A stretch of DNA of 64,000 nucleotides from Azospirillum sp. RU38E (GCF_900188385.1 NZ_FZOI01000003.1:186001-250000); one strand, 5' to 3'. Counted from the stretch's first letter, positions 8,175 to 18,339 are shown. Notes: generated from the sequence alone by a model not told the origin. A program made the numbers and translations.

Positions 8175-10313
8175 TTGCTTGTGCTCCACGCAATCGATAA
8201 CGTCCCTCAGTTGTTTCGTCGACAGGACTGGTCAACCCGCATCGTGCCGACACAAACCGCCGAGGAAGCCAATCCTTCCTCCTCCCCCTCTCCCCGCATT
8301 CTGGATACGGCCCCGTCGCGGGCGGTGATCTGGCTTGCGGTCTCCGCCTTGCTGATCGCCATGGCCCTGTTCGGCATGGAACTGGTGGTGGGCCGCGACC
8401 GGGTGATGGACCGCGCCGCCGCCGACGCGCGGGCCGGGGCACGGCAGCTGGCCGAACATGCCGCCAAGGTGATCGGCACCCATGCCCTGATCCTGAAGAA
8501 TGCCGAATGGGTCTTCCAGAACGACGGCTGGGACAAGATGGCGGCGACACCGTCGCTGTATGACTGGCTGCGCCACATGGCGACGGAAGCGCCGGAGGTG
8601 CAATCCTACTGGCTGGTGGATGCCAAGGGGGAGGTGCGGATCAATACCCTGCGCTGGCCCAGCCAATCGCTGAATGTCGCCGACCGGCCCTATTTCAGTT
8701 TCCATGTCGATCAGCAGAGCGGTCCTTATATCGGTCCCCGGATGATCGGGCGCATTCATCCGGAAATCTTCTTTCCCATCAGCCAGCGGATCGAGGGGCG
8801 CGACGGCTCCTTCCAGGGGGTGGCGCAGGTTTCGCTGCGCCCCGGCTATTTTGAAAGCTTCTATGCCTCCGTCGCCCTGATGCCGGGGACGGAGGTGATG
8901 CTGGTGCTGGATGACGGCACCGTGCTGGCGCGTCACCCGGCGACCATGGCGGCGGAGCTGGGACTGCCCATGGTCGCCACCCTGCTGGCACAGGCCGGAC
9001 AGGCAGAAGCGTCGGGTGCCGTGGGCGACCGGCTGTTTAATGTCGCCTCCCCCTTTGACGGTGTGCGGCGCTATTACGCCGTCGCCGGGGTGGACCGGCT
9101 GCCGGTTAAGGTGATCTATGGGCTGTCGCAGGACCATCTGGATGAGGTGTGGCTGCAATCGGCGCTCGGCCATATCGGCTTCGCCCTGGTGGCCACCATG
9201 CTGTTATTGCCGCTGGCGGCCATCGCCATGCGGCAGACCAAACAGGCCGAACAGGCCCAGACGGACCTGCGCAAGGCCAACAGCGCCTTGGAAAGCCGGG
9301 TGGCGGAGCGTACCGACCACCTGCATTCCGCCCTGACCGATCTGCGCCGCAGCGAGGAACGGTTGAGCCGGCTGGTCGCCACCATCCCGGTGGGGGTGGT
9401 AGAATATAATGCCAGCGGCATTATCACCGACATCAATGTGGCGGGTGAGCGCATTTTCGGCATGTCAAAGGAGGAGCTGGCCGGCCTCAGCCATGATGCA
9501 CCCCTGTGGCAGGCCGCCCTGCCCGACGGGAAGCCCCTGGCCGGGCCGGACCATCCCGTGGCCCGCGCCCTGGCGGGGGAGACGATCAGCGAGATGGAAT
9601 ATACGGTGCGTGACCCGCGCACCGGCGCACGGCAGGTATTATCGGTCAATGCCGCCGCCATCCGCGATCCGGGCGGGCAGGTCATCGGCTGCACTGCGAC
9701 CATCGTCGATGTCACCGCCCGGTACGAGGCGGAGGATCGTCAGCGCCTGCTGATGCGGGAGGTGGATCACCGGGCCAAGAACGCCCTCGCCGTGGCCCAG
9801 GCCGTGGTGCGGTTGAGCAAGGGGGACAGCATTGCCGAATTCACCCGCGCCGTGGAAGGCCGCATCTCCTCCCTGGCGCGGTCCCACAGCCTGCTGGCCC
9901 AGGCATCCTGGTCGGGGGCCGACCTGAAACGGCTGCTGGAGGATGAGCTGAACGGCTTTGTCGAAGGGCCGGGCCGGCTGGTGCTGTCCGGCCCGGCCGT
10001 TCAGCTGGGGGCCGATCTGGTGCAGTCGCTGGGCCTGACCTTCCATGAGCTGGCCACCAATGCCGCCAAGCATGGCGCCCTGTCGGCCGACGATGGCTAT
10101 ATCAGCGTGCGCTGGTCGGTGCAGCGCCAGGTGCTGAACCTGCATTGGGAAGAACATGGCGGCCCGAAAGTAACCGCCCCGCCCGATCATAAGGGCTTCG
10201 GCTCCACCCTGCTGGGCCAGGTGTTGCGCCACCAGCTGGGCGGCAAGATGGAGATGGAATGGGCCGAAACCGGCCTGAAATGCCACCTGACCCTGCCATT
10301 GACGGAGGCATGA
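8175..10313 (+). CDS. Membrane sensor histidine kinase, HWE type
   Basis: Sensor kinase of about 712 residues. A transmembrane helix near 48-70 precedes a large periplasmic domain (about 75-325, probably Cache-like), a second transmembrane helix (about 335-355), a short coiled coil, a PAS domain (about 390-515) and the kinase core. The phospho-acceptor segment [20 protein letters not shown], the N-box [14 protein letters not shown] and the WxE motif (HWEEHGG) define the HWE/HisKA_2 group, frequent in alphaproteobacterial general-stress and light signalling. No partner regulator is adjacent. The start is uncertain: TTG at 8175, GTG at 8181 or GTG at 8244. It is divergent from trpA. Confidence 0.85.
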   Translation: MLVLHAIDNVPQLFRRQDWSTRIVPTQTAEEANPSSSPSPRILDTAPSRAVIWLAVSALLIAMALFGMELVVGRDRVMDRAAADARAGARQLAEHAAKVIGTHALILKNAEWVFQNDGWDKMAATPSLYDWLRHMATEAPEVQSYWLVDAKGEVRINTLRWPSQSLNVADRPYFSFHVDQQSGPYIGPRMIGRIHPEIFFPISQRIEGRDGSFQGVAQVSLRPGYFESFYASVALMPGTEVMLVLDDGTVLARHPATMAAELGLPMVATLLAQAGQAEASGAVGDRLFNVASPFDGVRRYYAVAGVDRLPVKVIYGLSQDHLDEVWLQSALGHIGFALVATMLLLPLAAIAMRQTKQAEQAQTDLRKANSALESRVAERTDHLHSALTDLRRSEERLSRLVATIPVGVVEYNASGIITDINVAGERIFGMSKEELAGLSHDAPLWQAALPDGKPLAGPDHPVARALAGETISEMEYTVRDPRTGARQVLSVNAAAIRDPGGQVIGCTATIVDVTARYEAEDRQRLLMREVDHRAKNALAVAQAVVRLSKGDSIAEFTRAVEGRISSLARSHSLLAQASWSGADLKRLLEDELNGFVEGPGRLVLSGPAVQLGADLVQSLGLTFHELATNAAKHGALSADDGYISVRWSVQRQVLNLHWEEHGGPKVTAPPDHKGFGSTLLGQVLRHQLGGKMEMEWAETGLKCHLTLPLTEA

Positions 10314-10350
10314 AAAAAGAGGTGCAGAGCCAAGCCCCGCACCCCTTTTT
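10314..10350. terminator. Bidirectional intrinsic terminator
   Basis: A-rich arm plus GGTGC (10321-10325) pairs with GCACC (10339-10343) plus a T-run, giving a stem flanked by A and T tracts on both sides. It sits between the convergent kinase gene and the dehydrogenase gene and can serve both strands. Confidence 0.7.
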
Positions 10351-10404
10351 CTTTAATTTCAATCTCCCTTGACCGTGACCGATCAAAGGAGATTTCATGT
10401 CCCC

Positions 10405-11478
10405 TCAGGCGGCGACGCGCTTGGCGTCCTTGCCCTGCTTGGCAGCCGTCAGAATTTCCCGCGCCATCTCATCCGCCACATCGCTGGTGGGGCGGTTGTC
10501 ACGGTCGGCGCGGCGGAAAATTTCCGTCAGGGTGACGGGAATGCGCTCCACCTGCCGCAGCACGTCATCCTTGTCATAGGATTGCGTCACCTCGGCCGAG
10601 ACATTGATGATGCCGCCACCATTGATGACATAGTCCGGCGCATAGAGGATGCCGGCCTGGCGCAGCGCCTCGCCGATTTCCGCCGTGGCCAGCTGGTTAT
10701 TGGCCCCGCCGGCCACCACCTTGGCCTTCAGCTCACCCAGGCTGACCGGGTTCAGCACCGCGCCCAGCGCGCACGGGGCATAGACATCAACCTCGGCCGC
10801 ATGGATATGGTCGGCGGCCACGGCCGTGGCGCCGAACTGGTCCACCGCGCGCTGCACGGCATCGGCATGGATGTCGGCCACGGTCAGCACCGCACCTTCT
10901 TCGGCCAGCCGGCGCAGCAGGTTGGAACCGACATTGCCCAGCCCCTGCACGGCCACGCGCACGCCCTTCAGGCTGTCGCTGCCCAGCTTGTGCCGCACGG
11001 CGGCCTTGATGCCCAGATAGACGCCATAGGCGGTGAAGGGCGAGGGATCGCCGCTGGCATCATGGCCGCTGGACAGGCCGGCCACATGGCGAGTGGTCTG
11101 GCCCATCTGCATCACGTCGGCCACGCTGATGCCCACATCTTCGGCGGCGATATAGCGGCCGCCCAGGCTTTCCACCACCCGGCCGAAGGCGCGGAACAGC
11201 GCTTCGGACTTGTCCTTGCGGCTGTCACCGATGATGACGGATTTGCCGCCGCCCAGCGGCAGGCCGGCCATGGCATTCTTGTAGCTCATGCCGCGCGACA
11301 GGCGCAGCACATCCTTCACCGCGTCGGCTTCGCTGGCATAGGGCCACATGCGGCAGCCGCCGCAGGCCGGCCCCAGCGCCGTGGAATGCACGGCGATGAT
11401 CGCCGACAGGCCGCTGTCGGCATCGCGGCCGAACAGCACCAGTTCATGATGATCAAAGTCGGGGAAATCAAACAGCAT
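10405..11478 (-). CDS. Leu/Glu/Phe/Val dehydrogenase family enzyme
   Basis: NAD-dependent oxidative deamination of a branched-chain or related amino acid, 357 residues, the size of leucine dehydrogenases. The catalytic lysine sits in LPLGGGKSVI, the substrate-binding region begins GGCRMWPY, and the Rossmann fold shows VAVQGLGNVGSNLL. The chain continues to an ORF start far upstream, but the ATG at 11476-11478 has GGAG at correct spacing and begins where the family begins (MLFDFPDFDHHELV). Leucine dehydrogenase is the most likely activity; phenylalanine dehydrogenase cannot be excluded by eye. Confidence 0.85.
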   Translation of the reverse strand: MLFDFPDFDHHELVLFGRDADSGLSAIIAVHSTALGPACGGCRMWPYASEADAVKDVLRLSRGMSYKNAMAGLPLGGGKSVIIGDSRKDKSEALFRAFGRVVESLGGRYIAAEDVGISVADVMQMGQTTRHVAGLSSGHDASGDPSPFTAYGVYLGIKAAVRHKLGSDSLKGVRVAVQGLGNVGSNLLRRLAEEGAVLTVADIHADAVQRAVDQFGATAVAADHIHAAEVDVYAPCALGAVLNPVSLGELKAKVVAGGANNQLATAEIGEALRQAGILYAPDYVINGGGIINVSAEVTQSYDKDDVLRQVERIPVTLTEIFRRADRDNRPTSDVADEMAREILTAAKQGKDAKRVAA

Positions 11479-11653
11479 TGTCGGAATCTCCAGCCCGCAA
11501 AGCCCTGTCAGTGCCGGTCTTTCACGACCGGTCGGCAAGGCCAAGTCTAGGCCCGGGAGAGGTCCGGGGTCGATTTCGTTGTTGGGGGGCTGAATGCACG
11601 TTTCGACCGCCCAACCGCCGGTTCGGGCAATTCCATGTCCCGCACGGGCGGGA

Positions 11654-12622
11654 TCAGCCCAGACGACGCGGGTCGCGGGCCGGCGCGGTGAAGGCCGGCT
11701 CTCGCCGCGCCGTCGGCCCGCTGGGCGCGCCGAATGTCGGTTCGCGCCGCACACCTGCCGGACCGGCACTGGCGGCGGGGCGGGGTGGCGGCGGGGCCGC
11801 CGGGCGGGTAGCGGCGGGACGGCGGGCAGCCGGGCGACGCCGGCGACCGCTCCACCAGAGATTGGCGACAATCCCCAGGACGAAGACGCCAATGCCCCCC
11901 ATCAGCCCGTAGCGCGCCCAGTCCGGCACGGTCATGTTTGTCGGATCGAAGCCGGCCGGGTCCGCCGCCCCGCCATCCAGCCCCTCCGCCTGCACATCGC
12001 TGCGCGGGGCGGCTTCCGGCATGCTGGTCTCTGCCCCGGCTGACCGGTTGGCGGTGGCGGGGGCTGGCGTGGACGCATGACCCAGAATGGAGGGTCCGCC
12101 CCCCTGCCCTCGTTCCACCGCAGCGGCGGGCGGGGCAGCAGCGGGGGCCGCACCGGTGGCCCGGCTGGCCCCCAGCAGGGTGCTTTCCGATCCCTGACCG
12201 CGATCCACACCGGGGGCGGCGGGGGCTGCCTGGGGCTTCACCTCGCTCTCCTTCAGCATGGGGCTGGAGGAACGGGCGCGGCTGTTGGGATCGGCCAGAT
12301 TGCCCACGCCCTTGCGTTCCGGCTGGTCACGCATCAACTGGTCGATGGTTTCCGGATCCAGCCGGCCGGTCGCCTTCAGCCCATGTTTGCGCTGATAGGC
12401 GGAAATGGCCGCAGCGGTGGCGCTGTCCATCTTGCCGCTGGCCCGGCCCTGATAGAGGCCCTGCTGATCCAGTATCTGCTGGGCCCATTGAATGGTCGCA
12501 CTGTTGGGTTGCTTGTCCTGTGCCAGCACCGCAGGGGCGGCCAGGGTCAGGCTGGACAGCACCAGCAGAACAGCGCCACCACGGGCAGCGCGCGGAAAGA
12601 ACGGGGGACGGGGGACCGACAT
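11654..12622 (-). CDS. Peptidoglycan-binding membrane protein, Pro/Ala-rich
   Basis: 322-residue envelope protein. A signal peptide (AVLLVLSSLTLAAPAVLAQ) is followed by a PG_binding_1 domain (about residues 35-90; segment LYQGRASGKMDSATAAAISA), then a long low-complexity Pro/Ala/Gly linker. A single transmembrane helix (LMGGIGVFVLGIVANLWW) and a basic, Pro-rich C-terminal tail with many Arg-Arg pairs close the chain. The domain usually recognises peptidoglycan stem peptides. The ATG at 12620-12622 was chosen because it directly precedes the signal peptide. There is no catalytic domain, so a scaffold or sensor role is inferred. Confidence 0.75.
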   Translation of the reverse strand: MSVPRPPFFPRAARGGAVLLVLSSLTLAAPAVLAQDKQPNSATIQWAQQILDQQGLYQGRASGKMDSATAAAISAYQRKHGLKATGRLDPETIDQLMRDQPERKGVGNLADPNSRARSSSPMLKESEVKPQAAPAAPGVDRGQGSESTLLGASRATGAAPAAAPPAAAVERGQGGGPSILGHASTPAPATANRSAGAETSMPEAAPRSDVQAEGLDGGAADPAGFDPTNMTVPDWARYGLMGGIGVFVLGIVANLWWSGRRRRPAARRPAATRPAAPPPPRPAASAGPAGVRREPTFGAPSGPTARREPAFTAPARDPRRLG

Positions 12623-12786
12623 CGACACTTGGCGGATATCCTGCGAAAGGCCGCTGCCGCAATGCGGCATGACGCCTGACCATGGCACTTCTGGCCAGCG
12701 ATATCAAGAACCGGCGGGGAGCCATCGTCGATGATAGACCCATGACCGGTGAAGCCTGTAGGATTGAAGGCGATTGAGACAATTCG

Positions 12787-14202
12787 ATGGCCGTTTTGCC
12801 CGACCCGTCCCCTTACCCCGTGAAAGTTCCCCGTATGCTCGGCTGGGCAGGCTCGGTCTGGCTGGCTGCAATGCTAATTGCTGATCTGCTGCTGCTGGGG
12901 CCGACGGCAGGAAGCCTGTTGTGCCGCCTGCCGGCACTGCTGTGCCTGCTGGGCTGGTTGGCCGGCCGGCTGACCGGATGGCCCTGGCCCGCCCTTACAG
13001 CGCTGACCGCCATTGCGGGACAGGCTGTTGCCATCGGCCTCTGGGCAGAGGCAGCGGCACCCGGGCCGCTGCTGGTGGCCGGCGGGCTGGCGCTCAGCCT
13101 GCCGGCCATCCTGCTGGGCCGGCTCTTACGCTCCGACCATTCATTTCCCGCCGACAGCAACCCCGAGGGTGAGGGCGCTCCCGACCCGATGGCAGTGGAA
13201 TCGGTCCCCAAACCGGTTTTGCGCATCGCCGGGGACAATATCCAGGCACGGCTGGCCGTGCTGGGCGATGGGCTGGACCGGCTGGCCTATGGGGCGGACG
13301 GCGCCCGCATCCGCCCGCTTTGCGCCGAGGTGAAGCAAATCCGCACAGCGGTGGAACAGACGCTGGGCGCCCCGCCGCAGCAGCCGGCCCGCCCGCTGCG
13401 CGATCCGCCGCAGCCCCACGCCGCAGCAGCACCGACCGTATCGCCGGCCCCACCCGTACGGCGCGCCCTGTCCATCCTGCTGGTGGATGATGATGTGGTC
13501 GGCCGCACCCTGACCCGGCTGCTGCTGGAAAAGGACGGGCATGAGGTGGAGGAAACGGACGACGCCAAGATGGCGCTGGAAATGGCCCTGATGGAAGGGC
13601 CGGAACTGGCGCTGGTCAGTGCCCGCATCGGCCGCCATCGTGGCCTGGCACTCGCCTGGTGCATCCATCGCGGCAAGGGGCCACCGGTCATTCTGCTGCG
13701 CGGGCCGGCCGATCGGGCGATGGAGGCGGATATTCTGCGGGCCGGGCTGCGCGGCGTGCTGGACAAGCCGGTGACCCCAGCCGGCCTGGAGACCGTTCTG
13801 GATGCCTTCCTGGCCAGCAGCGGCCCCACAGAGGCGGCATCACCGGACGTGGGCAATGGCGCCGACCTGAACCAGGAACTGCTGGCCGATCATCTGCGCC
13901 TGCTTGGGCCGGAACGGCTGGGCCAGATTATCGACAGTTTCCTGTCCAACGCGCCGGAGACACTGGAGAGTGCGGCCAAGGCCGCGCGGGAAGGCGATGT
14001 GCATAATCTGGGCAGGGCCGCGCATAAGCTGGCCAGCGGCGCCCTGACTGTGGGGGCTGCCACGCTGGCCGCCCTGGCCAAGGGCATTGATACCGCCGCA
14101 AAGCGGAACGAGGGGGAGGCCGCCCTGAGCCAGGCAAGGCAACTTCCCACCCAATGGCTGGAAGCGAAGGCCGCCCTCACCCGGTTCCGTCAGGGGCTGT
14201 AG
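12787..14202 (+). CDS. Membrane pseudo-receiver/HPt protein
   Basis: 471 residues: about three or four hydrophobic helices (residues 15-115), a cytoplasmic linker, a receiver domain (about 228-345) and a C-terminal HPt domain (about 360-465). The receiver keeps the acidic triplet (Asp234-236) and the lysine loop (LDKPVTP), but the phospho-acceptor position reads ELALVSARIG, with Ser278 where Asp belongs. The usual Thr/Ser is Arg (ILLRGPAD). The HPt histidine is intact (His413, AAHKLASGA). There is no kinase domain. It could relay phosphate through the HPt while the receiver acts as a docking or ligand-sensing domain. It converges on the OmpR-type regulator with 12 bases between stops. Confidence 0.8.
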   Translation: MAVLPDPSPYPVKVPRMLGWAGSVWLAAMLIADLLLLGPTAGSLLCRLPALLCLLGWLAGRLTGWPWPALTALTAIAGQAVAIGLWAEAAAPGPLLVAGGLALSLPAILLGRLLRSDHSFPADSNPEGEGAPDPMAVESVPKPVLRIAGDNIQARLAVLGDGLDRLAYGADGARIRPLCAEVKQIRTAVEQTLGAPPQQPARPLRDPPQPHAAAAPTVSPAPPVRRALSILLVDDDVVGRTLTRLLLEKDGHEVEETDDAKMALEMALMEGPELALVSARIGRHRGLALAWCIHRGKGPPVILLRGPADRAMEADILRAGLRGVLDKPVTPAGLETVLDAFLASSGPTEAASPDVGNGADLNQELLADHLRLLGPERLGQIIDSFLSNAPETLESAAKAAREGDVHNLGRAAHKLASGALTVGAATLAALAKGIDTAAKRNEGEAALSQARQLPTQWLEAKAALTRFRQGL

Positions 14203-14214
14203 GCCCCCGACCCT

Positions 14215-14937
14215 TCAAATCTGATCGGTAACCTCGACCGACAGCCGGTAACCCAGCCCTTTTTCCGTCAGGATCAGGTCCATGGAGCCGCTATCCTGCA
14301 TCTTTCGGCGCAGGCGGCTGACCAGCACGTCGATGGTACGGTCATTGGGGTTGCGGTCGGTGCCGCTGACCGCATCGATCAGCTGGTCACGCGTCACCAC
14401 GCGGCCGCCGGAACGCACCAGCAGGCCCAGCAGCTCAAACTCCCCGCGCGTCACCCGCACTTCCTGGCCCGCCGGGTCCAGCAGGCGGCGGCGGGCCAGA
14501 TCCATGGTCCAGCCGCCAAAATACCGCACCGTCCCTTCGGCCTTGTACATCTTGCTGGGATGGGTGCGGCGCAGCAGGTTGCGAGCGCGGGCCAGCAATT
14601 CACGCGGGTTGGGCGGCTTGGTCACATAATCATCGCCCCCCGTCTCCAGCCCGAAGACGCGGTCGCCATCATTGGCGCGCTGGGTGACGATGATGATGCC
14701 GACATTGGAAATTTCCCGGATCGACTTGGCGAGCGTGAACCCGTCCTCGTCCGGCAGTTCAATATCCAGCAGAACCAGATCGGGCGGCTGGCGCAGCATC
14801 GCTTCGCGCGTCTGCTTACCATTCTCCGCTTCCGCCACCATGAAGCCGGCCTCATGGAAATAGCCGGCAAGCAACGCACGGGTGGCCGGCTCATCCTCCA
14901 CAATCAGAACCAAGGGCGCGTCGGCGATCTCAGCCAT
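14215..14937 (-). CDS. OmpR/TorR-type response regulator
   Basis: 240 residues. The N-terminal receiver (residues about 8-120) has VEDEP, the phospho-acceptor in LVLLDIELPDEDG, and the lysine in VTKPPNPREL. A C-terminal winged-helix domain (about 140-235) shows the recognition segment NDRTIDVLVSRLRRKM. It is a DNA-binding transcription regulator controlled by phosphorylation. No cognate kinase is next to it; the neighbouring HPt protein is a plausible phosphodonor. The upstream spacer contains a phased direct repeat that may be its own binding site. Confidence 0.88.
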   Translation of the reverse strand: MAEIADAPLVLIVEDEPATRALLAGYFHEAGFMVAEAENGKQTREAMLRQPPDLVLLDIELPDEDGFTLAKSIREISNVGIIIVTQRANDGDRVFGLETGGDDYVTKPPNPRELLARARNLLRRTHPSKMYKAEGTVRYFGGWTMDLARRRLLDPAGQEVRVTRGEFELLGLLVRSGGRVVTRDQLIDAVSGTDRNPNDRTIDVLVSRLRRKMQDSGSMDLILTEKGLGYRLSVEVTDQI

Positions 14938-15083
14938 ACCGGAACCATCTCCATGCCAGATCGGCGTCAGTCACGCTGTCACGCAAGACAGACATCGTGC
15001 GACGCCATGTTAACGGCTATACCGCGTTTCCGCATGGAAATGAAGTCAATGCAATAGGTAAAATACTGTTTAATTTTGGTTAA

Positions 15084-15102
15084 TATAAGGAACTATAAGG
15101 AA
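15084..15102. repeat. Phased direct repeat TATAAGGAA upstream of regulator
   Basis: TATAAGGAA occurs at 15084-15092 and again at 15094-15102, a 10-base period, in an A+T-rich island. Direct repeats one helical turn apart are typical of OmpR/PhoB-family sites. It lies about 150 bases upstream of the response-regulator start. Confidence 0.4.
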
Positions 15103-15118
15103 AATCTGCTGTCAAAGG

Positions 15119-15147
15119 GGCGGCGCGGCGATCCTCGCCACGCCGCC
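15119..15147 (-). terminator. GC-rich hairpin after putA
   Basis: Read on the minus strand, a 13-bp stem with one U-G wobble and a three-base loop starts 8 bases after the putA stop and is followed by CCTTTG. The stem is strong but the T-tract is poor. Confidence 0.55.
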
Positions 15148-15155
15148 AGCACCGG

Positions 15156-18100
15156 TCACGCCCCCAGTTCCAGCAGGGAAGCGTTTCCACCAAAGGCTGT
15201 GGTGTTGACGGTCAGGGTTTTTTCCGTAACGAAACGGTGCAGATAATGCGGCCCCCCTGCCTTCGGCCCCGTGCCGGACAGGCCCTGGCCGCCAAAGGGC
15301 TGCACACCAACCACCGCCCCCACCATATTGCGGTTGATATAGGTGTTGCCAACCGGCAACGATCGGAACAGGGCCTGCGCCCGACCTTCCAGTCGGCTAT
15401 GCACGCCAAAGGTGAGTCCGTAACCCGTGGCGGCGATCTCTGCCGCCACCTTGTCCAGATCGGCCGCCCTGAAGCGGACGATATGCAGGATGGGGCCGAA
15501 GACTTCCCGCTTCAGCATCGACAGCGACGGGATTTCATAAAGGCGCGGGCCGAAGAAGCTGCCCTTGGCCGGGGCGTCAATGGCCTTGATCAGCCGTGCT
15601 TCCTTGTCCATGCGCTGGGCATGGGCGGCCAGCAGGGCCTTGGCCTCTTCATCAATCACCGGGCCGACATCGGTGGCCAGATCCATCGGGTCGCCCAGGC
15701 GAATCAGCTCCATGGCACCGGCCAGCATATGGGCCAGCTTGTCGGCAATATCATCCTGGGCAAACAGCACCCGCATGGCCGAACAGCGCTGACCGGCAGA
15801 CTGAAAGGCGGAGGTGACGCAATCATCCACCACCTGTTCCAGAAGTGCCGTCGAATCGACAATCATGCAGTTCTGGCCACCCGTCTCCGCGATCAGCGGT
15901 ACAATGGCGCCTTCGCGGTTGGCCAGGCTGCGGTTAATGGCGCGGCCGGTTTCGGTGGAGCCGGTGAAACAGACCCCGGCCACACGGGCGTCAGCCACCA
16001 GGGCCGCCCCCACCACCGCGCCATCGCCCGGCAGCAGGTGCAGCACATCGCCCGGCACACCGGCCTGCAACAGCAGCCGCACAGCCTCTGCCGCCACCAG
16101 CGGCGTCTGTTCGGCGGGCTTGGCCACCACGGCATTGCCCGTCACCAGGGCTGCCACCACCTGACCGATGAAAATGGCCAGGGGGAAGTTCCAGGGGCTG
16201 ATGCAGGCAAACACACCGCGCCCGGCCAGATGCAGCTCGTTGCGCTCCCCCGTCGGGCCGGGCAGCAGCACCGGCTTCAGCCCGCTGCGCGCCTGGGCCG
16301 CGTAATAGCGACAGAAATCGACAGCCTCCCGCAGCTCGGCCACCGCGTCGGGCAGGGTCTTGCCGGCTTCGCGCACCAGCAGCGCCATCAGGGCCGCGTG
16401 GTTGGCCTCCATCAAGGCAGCGGCACGATCCAGAATGGCAGCACGATGCTCCACCCCGGCGCGATCCCAGCCCGGCTGGGCCGCCACGGCCAGCGACAGC
16501 GCCCGGTCCACCCCGGCCGGATCGGCCAGCACCACCTTGCCCACCACGAAGGTGCCATTGGCCGGGTCGATCACATCCTGCACCGCCCCGGCCAGCTCCG
16601 TCCCGCCAATGATGGGGCCGGCCGTCCAGCTGCGCGTCAACGCCTTCGCCATCTCCGCCTGCAGCGCCGCCACCCGGTCGGGGGCGGTCAGGTCGATGCC
16701 CATGGAATTGGCGCGTTCAGCCCCATAGATATCGGCGGGCAGCGGGATACGCGGGTGACGCAGCATACCATCATTCTCCAGGAAAGCGGCCGGATCGGCC
16801 ACCACATCGGACACCGGCACGTCGGGGTCCATATAGGCATTGACGAAATTGCTGTTGGCGCCGTTTTCCAGCAGGCGGCGCACCAGATAGGGCAGCAGGT
16901 CTTCATGGGTGCCGACCGGCGCATAGATGCGCACGCGCGGCATGTTCGGCAGCACCTCGCGCGCCGCCGAGTACAGCAGCTCGCCCATGCCATGCAGGCG
17001 CTGGAATTCCAGGTCTCGGTTATCGCCGGCCAGATGCAGGATGGCGGCGATCGTATAGGCATTATGGGTGGCGAATTGCGGGAAGATGGCGTCCTTGGCC
17101 GCCAGCATCTTCCGCGCGCAAACCAGGTAAGACAGGTCCGTCGCCGCCTTGCGGGTGAAAACCGGGTAGTCGGCATGGCTGGCGATCTGGGACATCTTGA
17201 TCTCGCTGTCCCAATAGGCGCCCTTGACCAGCCGCACCATGAAGCGACGGCCGGCATCGCGGGCCAGGGCCACCAGCCAGTCAACCGTAAGCGTAGTGCG
17301 CTTCTGGTAAGCCTGAATGGCCAGCCCCAGCCCTTCCCAATCCTTCAGGTCGGCATCATAGGCGAGTGCGGCAAGCACTTCCTGGCTGAGGTCCAGACGG
17401 TCGGCCTCCTCCGCATCGATGGTCAGGTTGATGTCCCAGCGCTTGGCCTGCAGGGCCAGCCCCTTCACCGCCGGCACCAGCCGGGCCAGCACGTCAGCCT
17501 GCTGGGCATAGACATAGCGCGGATGCAGGGCCGACAGTTTGATGGACACGCCAGGGGCCGCCATCGGGCCCCGGCCCGCCGCTTCCTCCCCCACCGCATC
17601 GATGGCCTTCTGATAGGCTTCCAGATAGCGCTCCGCCTGTTCCCAGGTCCGCGCGCCCTCGCCCAGCATGTCATAGGAATGCACGGTGCCGGCGGGCTTG
17701 GCCTTGCGCGCCTCCGCCATGGCTTCCTTAATGGTGCGGCCCAGCACGAAATGGCCGCCCATCACCCGCATGGCCTGGCCCATGGCGGCGCGGATGACGC
17801 TTTCGCCCGAGCGGGCCACCATGCGCTTCAGGAAATTGCCGGCATCGCGTTCCCCGCCGCGTTCCAGATCGCTGATCTTGCCCGTCAGCATCAGGCCCCA
17901 GGCGGCGGCATTAACAAAGGCGCTGTCGCTGCGACCCAGATGGGCATCCCACTGGCCCTGCGCGATCTTCTCGGCGATCAGCCGGTCCGCCGTCTCCGGG
18001 TCGGCGATGCGCAGCAGGCATTCGGCAATGCACATCAGGGCGATGCCCTCATTATTGGACAGGCCGAATTCCTGCAGGAAGCTGTCCAGCGGCCCCAGTT

Positions 18101-18269
18101 CCTTGCGGCGCAGGCGGGCCGCGTTCACCACAGCACTGGCGCCGGCATGGATGCTGCCGCGTTCCGCCGCACTCAACCCCAGCCCGCGCAGCAGGCCCTT
18201 CACGGCCTCCACCTCATCGGCATGTTTGGTCTGGCGCATGGTGGTGCGGATGGCGTCGAGCGTCGTCAT
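15156..18269 (-). CDS. putA: Bifunctional proline/P5C dehydrogenase PutA
   Basis: Oxidises proline to glutamate in two steps: FAD-dependent proline dehydrogenase, then NAD-dependent pyrroline-5-carboxylate dehydrogenase. The 1037 residues hold an N-terminal helical arm, the PRODH barrel (about 120-480; RLVKGAYWDSEIK) and the aldehyde dehydrogenase domain (about 520-1020) with catalytic Glu in LIAETGGQN and Cys in SAGQRCSAMRV. There is no N-terminal ribbon-helix-helix DNA-binding domain and no extra C-terminal domain, so this is the minimal type that cannot repress its own gene. Control is expected from the divergent Lrp-type regulator. Confidence 0.95.
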   Translation of the reverse strand: MTTLDAIRTTMRQTKHADEVEAVKGLLRGLGLSAAERGSIHAGASAVVNAARLRRKELGPLDSFLQEFGLSNNEGIALMCIAECLLRIADPETADRLIAEKIAQGQWDAHLGRSDSAFVNAAAWGLMLTGKISDLERGGERDAGNFLKRMVARSGESVIRAAMGQAMRVMGGHFVLGRTIKEAMAEARKAKPAGTVHSYDMLGEGARTWEQAERYLEAYQKAIDAVGEEAAGRGPMAAPGVSIKLSALHPRYVYAQQADVLARLVPAVKGLALQAKRWDINLTIDAEEADRLDLSQEVLAALAYDADLKDWEGLGLAIQAYQKRTTLTVDWLVALARDAGRRFMVRLVKGAYWDSEIKMSQIASHADYPVFTRKAATDLSYLVCARKMLAAKDAIFPQFATHNAYTIAAILHLAGDNRDLEFQRLHGMGELLYSAAREVLPNMPRVRIYAPVGTHEDLLPYLVRRLLENGANSNFVNAYMDPDVPVSDVVADPAAFLENDGMLRHPRIPLPADIYGAERANSMGIDLTAPDRVAALQAEMAKALTRSWTAGPIIGGTELAGAVQDVIDPANGTFVVGKVVLADPAGVDRALSLAVAAQPGWDRAGVEHRAAILDRAAALMEANHAALMALLVREAGKTLPDAVAELREAVDFCRYYAAQARSGLKPVLLPGPTGERNELHLAGRGVFACISPWNFPLAIFIGQVVAALVTGNAVVAKPAEQTPLVAAEAVRLLLQAGVPGDVLHLLPGDGAVVGAALVADARVAGVCFTGSTETGRAINRSLANREGAIVPLIAETGGQNCMIVDSTALLEQVVDDCVTSAFQSAGQRCSAMRVLFAQDDIADKLAHMLAGAMELIRLGDPMDLATDVGPVIDEEAKALLAAHAQRMDKEARLIKAIDAPAKGSFFGPRLYEIPSLSMLKREVFGPILHIVRFRAADLDKVAAEIAATGYGLTFGVHSRLEGRAQALFRSLPVGNTYINRNMVGAVVGVQPFGGQGLSGTGPKAGGPHYLHRFVTEKTLTVNTTAFGGNASLLELGA

Positions 18270-18339
18270 CTGGATGGTTCCGGCGGTTAAGTATCAGGGG
18301 ATATGCCGGATTATCGCAGAGAAGCCGGGCGATTTTTCT

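Noticed and set aside
11479-11892. N-terminal extension of the Leu-type dehydrogenase
   Set aside because: Low-complexity residues, and a well-spaced GGAG supports the ATG at 11478.
15070-15083. Second CtrA-like site TTAA-N6-TTAA
   Set aside because: Spacer is six bases, not seven, so it does not fit the CtrA full site.
15237-18290. Open frame of over 1000 codons on the plus strand opposite putA
   Set aside because: Shadow of putA created by GC-rich codon use; composition is His/Gln/Arg-rich without any domain, and there is no ribosome binding site.
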